Shown in pieces: positions 56,097 through 64,000 of a stretch of DNA of 64,000 nt. A program made the position numbers and the translations under genes. Below the pieces are notes generated by a model. That model searched no databases and had not been told where the DNA came from. It saw nothing but the letters and a program-made list of their open reading frames with translations. The stretch spans positions 235,779,832 through 235,843,831 of the forward strand of contig NC_090319.1 in the NCBI RefSeq assembly GCF_040869045.1, written 5' to 3'. This DNA comes from Eurosta solidaginis (lineage: Eukaryota; Arthropoda; Insecta; Diptera; Tephritidae). How positions within the stretch are numbered: position 1 is the first letter of the stretch; each line of letters starts with the position of its first letter.

Positions 56097-56425
56097 TGGT
56101 GTGCTCCGCCTATCGCAGCGAAGATCACGCTCCGCCGAAAGCAATATAAAAATTGTAGAAACAAGTTTTTCCAATTAAAACAAATATTTTCTAAGCGGCG
56201 TCGCTCCTAGGCAGAGTTTGCCAAGCACTCCGAGTGTATTTCTGTCATGAAAAGCTTATCAGTGGAAACTCATCTGCCTTGCAGATGCCGTTCAGAATCG
56301 ACATAAAACAAGTAGGTTCCGTCCACCCAATTTGGATAAAAAATTGAAAGGAGCACGACGCAAATTGGATGAGAAGCTCGGCCTAAAATCTCTTCGGAGG
56401 TTATCGCGCCTTACATTTATTTATT
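56097..56425 (+). repeat. tRNA-derived SINE, copy 3
   Basis: Same family as 36,851-37,217. The head is GCGGCCGCCGTGGTGTG, but the stretch holding GGGTTCAA-type box B is deleted or replaced (CGAAGATCACGCTCCGCC). The body is conserved through CTTGCAGATGCCGTTC and GGAGCACGACGCAAATTGG to ATCGCGCCTTACATTTATTT. No clear target duplication was found. Confidence 0.8.
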
Positions 56426-56559
56426 TTTATTCTTCATGGTAATTTATTTTTTTTATATGGAGACAAAACTATAAAGGATATCAGCTTGCCTAAATATAAC
56501 CGCGGCATATCAGACGTAGAACTCGAGTAATATATGTACGTTATAGTTCTGCTTCAGTG

Positions 56560-57560
56560 TAAAAGAAAATGCTGGAAACATTTTTCTTATAGATGCGCCT
56601 GGGGGACACATAAAACCTTTGCGACTTGACTTATTTTAGCTAACGTTCGTGTTGGAAATAAAGGTGCTATTAAAGTTGCTCCTTCAGGCATTGCTGCTTC
56701 TCTTTTACAGGGATGAAGAACTTCTCAAGCCAGCTTTAAGCTGCCACTTAATTTTTCACCGCAACAAAAGTGTGCATGCTCGATTAAATAAAAATTTTCC
56801 CACGGCTGATGATCTTATTAACAGATTGCCAAATATATTGTAACGAATTTTCTGCAAATCCTCTTATTTGCAATCCTCTGCTAAGTTCGAATCACTAAAC
56901 TGTTGAATAAATAACTCCAATATTGAATAATGGAAAAATAGCCTTTATTAAAGTACTTCACAATAACAACACAACTACGTGCACAAATTATTGCTCTCTC
57001 TTGTGACAACTCAGATAAGATATATGCATGTGTTTGTGCATTGCCGCTCCGCTGCCCGTATACGTACATATGTGTAGACGCAATTATTTATTCGTTTATG
57101 TAGATACATAATGGCTGAATTATTGATGTGAATGTTTGAAGTTTACAGTCTCTCGCGCATACATAAGCGTATAAGTAAATGCATCTGTGTGTGACATCTT
57201 TCGGCTGCCTTATATATGTGTATACATGATTTGATTATTGACGTAAATACTGCTTATCGTGGCCTTGGCATCGCCTTAGTGATGGTATAACTTAGTGATG
57301 TTAATATTCGTGGCAATATGTATAACTAGTTTGACGAAGTGACAGATAATGAATACGTTGTTCACTATACAACGGAGTTTCATAGCTCTCTCAACCCCTC
57401 CGGGCTACCACCATATGAAGTAGAATTGGTATTCCAGTAATACTTCTGCAAAATCTCAAGTCTTCCAATTTATGCAACGCTTTATGTTAGAGGGGTCCTG
57501 TTGAGTCGCATGCAGTTGGCAGATATTCCTAGCGTTAAAATCCAAATAAAACACCAATTG
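56560..57560 (+). pseudogene. Helitron helicase remnant, split by a solo LTR
   Basis: Pieces of the Helitron helicase in order on the plus strand: a Walker A-region block reading DAPGGHIKPL near 56,595, APSGIAASLLQG near 56,682 (motif Ia-type SGIAA), FKLPLNF in a shifted frame near 56,735, the LTR insertion at 56,839-57,314, then EFHSSLNPSGLPPYEVEL near 57,370-57,425, the counterpart of the EFLNSL-PxGMP block seen at 31,588. The Walker A lysine context is disrupted, and large internal deletions exist. Confidence 0.75.
56839..57314 (-). repeat. Solo LTR, copy 2 (same family as 27,272-27,795)
   Basis: On the minus strand it starts TGCCACGAATATTAACATC and ends AAATTCGTTACA, resembling copy 1 at both ends. 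ATAT flanks both sides (56,835-56,838 and 57,315-57,318). 476 bp. It also lies within Helitron-derived sequence, at an ATAT site, like copy 1. Confidence 0.85.
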
Positions 57561-58518
57561 ATGATAGCGCTGAAATCTTTATTAATTTTCAGTAAAGATT
57601 GCATATTAAATATTCAATTGTTTAGAACAGGCATCGGCGTTTCATACATCTTAAGATGGTGAGCAGCTCACACAGATAGCCTGCGCTCTTTGTTTAGTGA
57701 ATGGTTCAGTCTGCAATGAGCAGTTGGCGTGTCAACATCGAGTGTTGGTATCGCTAGTTGCGCAGCGAAAAATGTATGCACGTATTTACGTAAATACATT
57801 TTATTAATATGAATTAATTTAACTAATTTAATATGAAAAAATGCAACTCTCCTCAAAAAGTTTTAATTTTTTTGTTGCATTCAACTTATTTAAGTTTTTA
57901 TGCGAACTTTCAAACTGTCGTTTGATGTTATTTACATACGTCGCTGAAAATATTTTGTAGCATAAACCCCATTGAATTTGCCCAAAGGCGTTGTTCAACA
58001 TAAAATATTCGCTTGCCATTGTGCGCATCAATAATTTATTATTTATTGCGTGCTTAGCCGTTGCAGTTTTACAAGCGAATGATCAGTGAATCAATTGGTT
58101 CGTATGATCAAAGCGCTCTCACTAATACATCCACACAACATTTTTGCCGACACTTGGTTTAGAACTTACATTTGTGCTCTCTATGTGCTATATATATTTA
58201 TGCACACGCTCACTCTTCAAATTCTCAAGACTGAATAATTATGATGAAAGGGCAAAAAATCAATTTAGCTTTCAGTAAAGGAATTTTACCTAGCGGTCAA
58301 CTAACGGCTGTATATGTCGGTGAATATATTCGAATTGCAGCGTATGTACATGCATTCGTACATTTGTATTTGTACACAAATATGCACGTACATATGGGAA
58401 TACAAGTATACAGGTACATATGAACATATGTATAAATTATGTGGACCGAAATTGAGGCGATGGAGAGCGGATAGTAACTAAAAGTGAGAAATATCAAAGG
58501 CTGCAGGAAGTATCTTTT
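57561..58518. other. Unassigned 960 bp
   Basis: No recognised gene. Minus-strand frames at 57,828-58,031 and 58,297-58,497 lack motifs, and the latter is a TACATA-rich low-complexity artefact. Sequence after 58,420 leads to the abrupt end of RTE copy B. Confidence 0.3.
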
Positions 58519-60048
58519 ACTATTTCGAAATTATGGCTGCCAACAGTAGCGTGATTGCCAAGGCGCGTATGCGCTGACCCTTTGCTCGATGACAGCAGGT
58601 ACTTCGTTTTGTCCTCATTCACCATCAAACCCATCTTTACCGCTTCTTTTTCCAGTCTGGAGTAAGCAGAACTAACAGCGCGGGTGTTTAGGCCGATGAT
58701 ATCAATGTCATCAGCATATGCCAGTAATTGCACGCTTTTATAGTATATTGTTCCAGTGCGGTTAAGTTCTGCAGCTAGTATAATTTTCTCCAGCATCAAA
58801 TTAAAGAAATCGCACGATAGGGGGTCACCCTGTCTGAAACCTCGTTTAGTTTCGAACGGCTCGGAGAGGTCCTTCCCAATTCTGACTGAGCTGATGGTGT
58901 TGCTCAACGTCATTTTGCACATCCGTATAAGTTTTGCGGGGAAACCAAATTCAGACATAGCGGCATATAGGCAGCTCCTTTTCGTGCTGTCGAAGGCGGC
59001 TTTAAAGTCGATGAAGAGGTTATGTGTGTCGATTCTATTTTCACGGTTTTTTTCCAAGATTTAGCGCATTGTGAAAATCTGGTCGATGGTAGATTTACCA
59101 GGTCTGAAGCCGCACTGATAAGGTCCAATCAGCCGGTTCACGGTGGGCTTCAATCTTTCGCACAATACACTTGAAAGGACCTTATATGCGATATTAAGAA
59201 GGCTGATTCCACGATAGTTGGTGCATTTTGCAGTATTCCCCTTCTTGTGGACTGGGCAAAGAATACTTAGATTCCAACCGTCGGGCATGCTTTCGTCCGC
59301 CCATATTTTGCTAAGAAGCTGCTGCATGCGCCTTTCCAACTCCACGCCTCCGAACTTGAATAGCTCCGCAGGCAATTCATCAGCGCCCACGGTCCTGTTG
59401 TTTTTCAATCTGGTTATTGCTATTCTAACTTCGCCATAATCGGACGGGGGACATATATTCCATCATCATCGATTGCGGGACCGGGTTCTTCATCTCTGCG
59501 CGGTGAATTGCTGCCTCCATTTAGGAGAGCAGAGAAGTGTTCCCTCCATAATCTAATCACTCTCTGGACATCAGTTACAAGGTCGCCGTTTTCATTCCTA
59601 CAGGAGTTTGCCCCGGCCTTAAAACCTTCCGTCTGTCGCCGTATTTTTTGGTAGGATTTTCGGGCGTTATTCCAGCTCAAGCTCCTCGCATTCACGCCTT
59701 TCTGCTTCTGCTTTTTTCTTCCTGAAAAGGCGTCTCGCTTCCCTTTTCAACTCACGGTAGCGTTCACACACTCCTCTTGTCGCGCTCGCTTTTAACGTAG
59801 CCCTGTAGGCAGCGTCTTTTCTTTCGGTTGCAACGCGGCATTCTTCATCATACCAGTTGTTTTTTCGTGGCCGCCGGTAACCAATTTTTTCCTCGGCGAC
59901 AGTACGAAGTGCTTTGGAGATATGCTCCCACTGCTCCTGTATTCCTTAAGGATGAATTGTGCCCTCAGAGAGCAGGTGTGAGAGTCGAGTTGCGAAATCA
60001 TTGGCAGTCTGTTGTGATTGAAGCTTTTCGACGTCTAGCTTTCCTTGT
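58519..60048 (-). mobile_element. RTE-clade LINE copy B, truncated at both ends
   Basis: Same family as 48,947-51,139. It starts at 60,048 with ACAAGGAAAGCTAGACG, the same base at which copy A begins to match, and ends at 58,519 inside the RT after GSHNFEIVKD, so the 3' third and tail are lost. RT motifs QCGFRPGKST, RQGDPLSCDFF and AYADDIDI are all present. Lesions include a stop near 59,061 and frame changes near 59,430 and 59,670. Confidence 0.9.
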
Positions 60049-60445
60049 TCCATTGCATGGTCGCCAAAATATCGATCGAACGCCACACCCAGTATTTTTG
60101 GGTGTAAGACAGTCGGTACCGTAATGCTATCGACGTGGATGTCCAATATGGTCGACATTTGCGAGTCCATGTTGTAAATAAGGTCGCTGATGATTTGGTC
60201 GGTGACAATGTCAGGTTTCGCGAGGCGAAAAAATGGAGAGATCAGGGAGATAGCAGTTTTTTTTCTGACAAAGCTCATCGATGTGTGGGCCTGGCCCTGT
60301 GGCCTTTATTGTGCAGTCATCGGCGTAGGACACAATAGTGACTCCTTCTGTTGGCGAAGGTAGCTTCGATATGTAGAAGGTAAACAAAAGGGGAGATAGG
60401 ACACAACCCTGTGGCACCCCTTGTTTAATTCTTCTGGGCTTATAT
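60049..60445 (-). pseudogene. LINE RT fragment (same family as 9863-16,592)
   Basis: Holds [20 protein letters not shown] and SYADDCTIKATGPGP, then a frame change and PTVLHPKILGVAFD, ending at GDHA where RTE copy B begins. It is bounded on the other side by the 3' end of an R1-clade LINE. Both neighbours are later insertions or rearrangement joints. It serves as the uninterrupted reference for the site where BEL copy 2 broke the first copy. Confidence 0.85.
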
Positions 60446-60479
60446 GTTAGGTTAGGTTAGACTGATTGAGTCCGTAGTG

Positions 60480-61345
60480 TTACCAGAAGTTTCTTTGAAT
60501 GCCCAAAATGAAAACCCTATCAAAAATCAGGACCAGGTTATAAAATAACTCCGTCCTCTTGGCAAATACTAGAAGCTTCCAAGGACTTAAGCCACTTGCT
60601 GCTTCTAGATCTGACAGCTGTATCACTCCTAATAGCTGGAGACTAAGCCTTCCAAGTGCAGAGCACGAGCACTGAACGTGCTCGATCGTTTCTTCCTCCA
60701 ACCCGCACTTCCTACATCAGCTATCACTGACCAAGCCTAATTTAAAGGCGAGACGCCAGAATGCACTGTCCAGTCAGAATACTCGTCATGAGTCTAAAGT
60801 CTTCTCTTTTTAATGAAAAAAGAAACTTTAGACTAAGGTTGTAAGACCTACACATAATCTTCGACACTTTACAGCCCCACACTTGAACACACGCCTTTCC
60901 AGCTTGGTCGATCATGTGCACCTCTCGCCTTCGCTTAATCTCGCCCAGTCTAATTGGGACGTCTACGGAGCAAGCTTCAAGAGATGTGCCCTCTTTAGAT
61001 AGTTCTTCCGCTTTTTCATTCCTATCTATTCCCATATGCCCTGGGACGCAATATAGATGTATGCTTCTCCCCAGGGACTGCTTACACTATAACATGCATT
61101 TAGATGCTGTGCTATGCGAGATTATTGCCTTAATTGCGGCTTGAGTTGTTCTCTTTCAGGGTTTCTACTACTTTGGTTACGGCTAATATTTTCGCTTGAA
61201 AAACGCTACAGTAATCCGGCAGGCTATAGAATCTACTTATTTCCAGATCAGCACAGTATACCGCAGATCCTACTCCTTCCACTATTTTGGAACCATCTGT
61301 GTACACATGTATCGCCTCGTCCGCCATTTGCGCACCCTTGCGCAT
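60480..61345 (-). pseudogene. R1-clade RNase H and C-terminal Cys/His domain
   Basis: 61,345-61,130 contains HVYTDGSKIVEGVGSAVY, the first RNase H strand with catalytic Asp, and FQAKILAVTKVVETL with its acidic helix position changed to Lys. 61,035-60,742 has GIDRNEKAEELSKEGTS, the last RNase H motif. 60,701-60,480 has EEETIEHVQCSCSALG, part of the terminal zinc-binding domain. The pieces are separated by frame changes. Confidence 0.8.
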
Positions 61346-61592
61346 ACCTTCTACCTCTATTGTGGCCTTAAGATCTCCCTCGAAGCGCAGATAGGGAATC
61401 AGGTAATCTGTTCATCTTGTGATTGATGACGCTATACTACTATGGCCATATCGTCGGCGCTCAAGCTGCCCCGAGGCACCGAGCCTGGTTGCAGTTGTTA
61501 ATGCTATGTTCTTTGCTACCAGGTCAAACAAGTACTCCATAATACAGAATAGGGCTTACAATTGCTGTTAAAACCCAATAAGAAAGAGTTGG

Positions 61593-63115
61593 CTATAAGC
61601 CCCACGTACACCCCAGCACTCTTTTACGTGCATAAAGTGCCATTGACGCTTTCTTCACCCTGTCCTCCGCGATTAGTTTCCATGACAGCTTACTGTCTAG
61701 GATGATTCCTAGATATTTTGTGTAAGGTTTCTCCTGTAGGGCCACCCCTACTAACTTAGGCCTGATCCAATTTGGGACTTTGTACCTCTTCGTAAACAAG
61801 ACCATATCCGTCTTCTCCACGTCAACTCGACATTTGATGCCCAGGTATGAATATCCCGAAGCGCCCGATCCATCAAAGAGCTGATCGTTGGAAGGCACTT
61901 TCCACTTATGACAATTGCAACGTCATCTGCGTAAGCCGTAAGTTTTACGGGTCCCTCATCGAATGGCCTCAGCAGTTGGTTGATGACCAGCGTCCACAGT
62001 AGAGGTGATATCACCCCTCCCTGCGGCGTGCCTCTGTCCACTGGTTTCGTGGCCTTGTACAATCCCCATTGTGATATAATCTTCCTGCAATTTAACGTGC
62101 AACCGATTCATCCGGTTATGGCTAGATGTACTTTAATGTTATTAAGACCATCCATAATCGCCCATTAAAAACATTATTGAAAGCCCTGGCAATGTCCAAA
62201 AAGACACCTAGAGCATATTCCTTATATTTCAGGGATTTCTCTATGCTTATTATCACCTTATACAACGCGGTGTCTACCGACTTGCCTTTGGTGTACGCAT
62301 GCTGTGTTGTGGAGAGCAGCGTTTCATCTACGTTAGAATTTATGTACACATCTATCAGCCTCTCAAAGGTTTTGGGCAGAAATGATGTTAAGCGAATGGG
62401 TCTATAGTCTTTGGGATATACGTGACCGATCTTCCCCGCCTTTGGTAGGAAAGCTACACGAGCAGTTCTCCAAGAGTGCGGTACATGATTCAGCCTTATG
62501 CACCCATCGAATATAATTTTAAGCCATTCCACGACTGCCATATTTGGAACTTGTAGCATGGCCGGGAATATACGATATTGGTCCGGCGATTTCAACTTAG
62601 AAAACGTCTTCACTGCCCATTCGATCTTGGTATCGGTCACCAAGCCCAGTACTACCTGTCCGTGATCGAAATTTTAGTGATGTCTGCTGGCTCTTCTAAA
62701 CCGTCACCTATGGGATATGTGTGTTGGAAAGCACCTCAAGGGATTCCTCACTATTACGTGACCATTCCCCGTTCTCTTTCTCTATTAGTCCCTGGACTAT
62801 GTTTCCTCTTGCTAGGACTTTTTTGAACCGTGCTGTTTCGCTGGAGCACTCTATGTCCGTACAGAAACTTTTCCATGAGATTCTCTTCGCCCTTGAAATT
62901 TCACACTTGTAGATCCTCGGTAGATCCCTGTACTCGTCCCGATACGCTTCGCTTTCCGCAGTCTTTGTGAGCTTAAACATTTCTTTTACCTGTTTTCTTA
63001 TAAGACTCAGCTCATTGCTCCACCATGGCGGCTTTGCTTTTCCTCTGAATCTTCTTAGGGGGAAAGCTTTGTTATACGCAATCATAAGCGTCCTTGTTGG
63101 GAATTCATTCGACAC
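61593..63115 (-). pseudogene. R1-clade reverse transcriptase, fragmented
   Basis: Pieces: 63,115-62,708 is the linker with PPWWSNELSLIRKQVKEMF. 62,643-62,122 has RVAFLPKAGKIGHVYPKDYR, the PIRLTSFLPKTFERL block, TTQHAYTKGKSVDTAL and VFLDIARAFNNV (catalytic Asp region). 62,062-61,751 has RGTPQGGVISPLLW and TAYADDVAIVI (catalytic YADD). 61,898-61,593 holds VGVALQEKPYTKYLGIILD. At least three frame changes separate them. Confidence 0.85.
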
Positions 63116-63933
63116 CCCAGTTTCTCCACATTGGCAACCTCTTTGGGTTGTCCCAGTTTTGTTTCTACCTGTTTCTGAAATTTAGTCCAGTTCATTAGCC
63201 TAGGGTTTCTAAAGGTTCCTACCTTCTCTAGCGTCTTTAGGGGGATGCTTAAGCTGATATACGCATGGTCGGAGAAGGATGGTCTATCAAGAAGCATCCG
63301 ATCATTCTTTGATATATCACGATCGGAGCTCAATGTAATATCCAGAACATTTCTGGATATTGGACCAATGAATGTAGAGACATTTCCCCTGTTAGCTCTC
63401 TGCAAATTGGTTTCCAGGATGAAACAAATAGAGATTCACCTCTCTCGTTAGTATCTGCTCCTCCCCACGCATTGTGGTGCGCATTTGCATCTGCGCACAT
63501 ACCAACCGCCCTTTGCGCCCTTCCTCCTGTACTAGCCTTTGCACTCCATCGGTGGAATCTCCTCAGCATGGCCCATGTACCAGGATGCCAGGATAAATGC
63601 CTGCTTATTATTTTCGTCAACGTCCACCACTACGAAGTCCTCAGTAGTATGATTAGGCAGCATATATGAATGCACCTGCTTCCTTACCATTACTGCAGCT
63701 CGCACCCGTCCTTCCGTTTGCGCGTAGTAAACGCCAAACCCGCGCGCGCTAAGTCCAGAAACCTTTCCTCCCAATGAGAGCCACGGCTCATGGATCAGCG
63801 CCACGTCAAACGAACCCTCCTCAAGGGTTAGGAGGAGCTCGCTTGACGCCACTTTACTGTGTTGTTGGTTTAGGACTCTCATCACCATTGGGCTGTATGC
63901 TCTTCTCCAGCACCTTCGTCGTGACGTCGTCAT
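63116..63933 (-). pseudogene. R1-clade APE endonuclease, fragmented
   Basis: 63,933-63,532 begins near MRVLNQQHSKVASSELLLTL with FDVALIHEPWL, the N-terminal endonuclease strand with catalytic Glu. 63,620-63,330 contains MCADANAHHNAWGGADTNE then RGE, the D-x-N block. 63,405-63,082 has RNVLDITLSSD and SFSDHAYISLSI with the catalytic SDH. Two frame changes separate them. Motif spacing is typical of R1-clade elements. Confidence 0.82.
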
Positions 63934-64000
63934 CCTCCCCTTGCCCTTTTGGTTTAAAGTATTCGAGGCCCCCTTCAGCCTCTCGTAACTGTTGGGCCGG

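Larger units (their letters stand above)
60446..64000 (-). mobile_element. R1-clade non-LTR retrotransposon, decayed, running off the window
   Basis: Minus-strand LINE with endonuclease, RT, RNase H and a Cys/His C-terminus. Its 3' end consists of the short tandem CTAACCTAACCTAAC (60,446-60,460). The 5' end lies beyond 64,000. Coding potential is broken in many places; the domains are listed separately. Confidence 0.82.

Noticed and set aside
60446..60460. Interstitial telomere repeat
   Set aside because: Only three units, positioned exactly at a LINE 3' end, so treated as a LINE tail or target relic.

Overview
This window is intergenic, transposon-saturated DNA from an insect. It is most likely a higher dipteran and probably a tephritid fruit fly; that placement rests on recalled resemblance of the LINE, SINE and repeat families, not on a search. 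I found no convincing single-copy host gene, rRNA or functional tRNA gene. Nearly every recognisable coding segment belongs to a mobile element or an endogenised virus-like element, and many are nested inside one another.

Layout. 0-2 kb: a short repeat copy and a Penelope-like (PLE) fragment. 1.8-16.7 kb: a decayed BEL/Pao LTR retrotransposon on the + strand (LTR, leader, gag, protease, RT, RNase H, integrase). It is broken by a minus-strand PLE at 4.1-5.6 kb and by a minus-strand non-LTR retrotransposon at 9.86-16.59 kb. That LINE is itself broken by a 5'-truncated second BEL/Pao element at 11.1-13.9 kb, and the junction gives one uninterrupted 1025-codon LINE/BEL chimeric reading frame. 16.7-25 kb: small repeats, a PLE endonuclease tail, a tRNA-derived SINE, a PLE terminal region with a hammerhead-like motif, and a tandem-repeat element. 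25-32.2 kb: Helitron-like elements in both orientations, a solo LTR with an ATAT target duplication, and a Helitron helicase remnant with a plausible 3' end.

33.5-54.15 kb: the centrepiece, a decayed Maverick/Polinton-type (adintovirus-like) element with about 0.7 kb terminal inverted repeats that begin AG and end CT. Between them lie an adenovirus-type cysteine protease, a parvovirus-like phospholipase A2 protein, an A32-like packaging ATPase, a double-jelly-roll major capsid gene and unassigned remnants. It has been hit by a SINE (in the ATPase, with target duplication), by two inverted copies of a 2.8 kb repeat flanking the capsid gene, and by a CR1/Jockey-like LINE that carries a nested RTE LINE. 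DNA polymerase B and integrase are not seen; about 8.2 kb remains after nested insertions are subtracted.

54.2-64 kb: a 117 bp tandem array, a large fold-back element, a third SINE copy, a second Helitron helicase remnant split by a second solo LTR of the same family, a second RTE copy, a LINE fragment, and a decayed R1-clade LINE running off the window end.

The window contains no cooperating operon. The only gene set that once worked together is the Maverick virion-morphogenesis module: protease and PLA2 protein on the minus strand, diverging from ATPase and capsid on the plus strand across an intergenic gap of about 110 bp.
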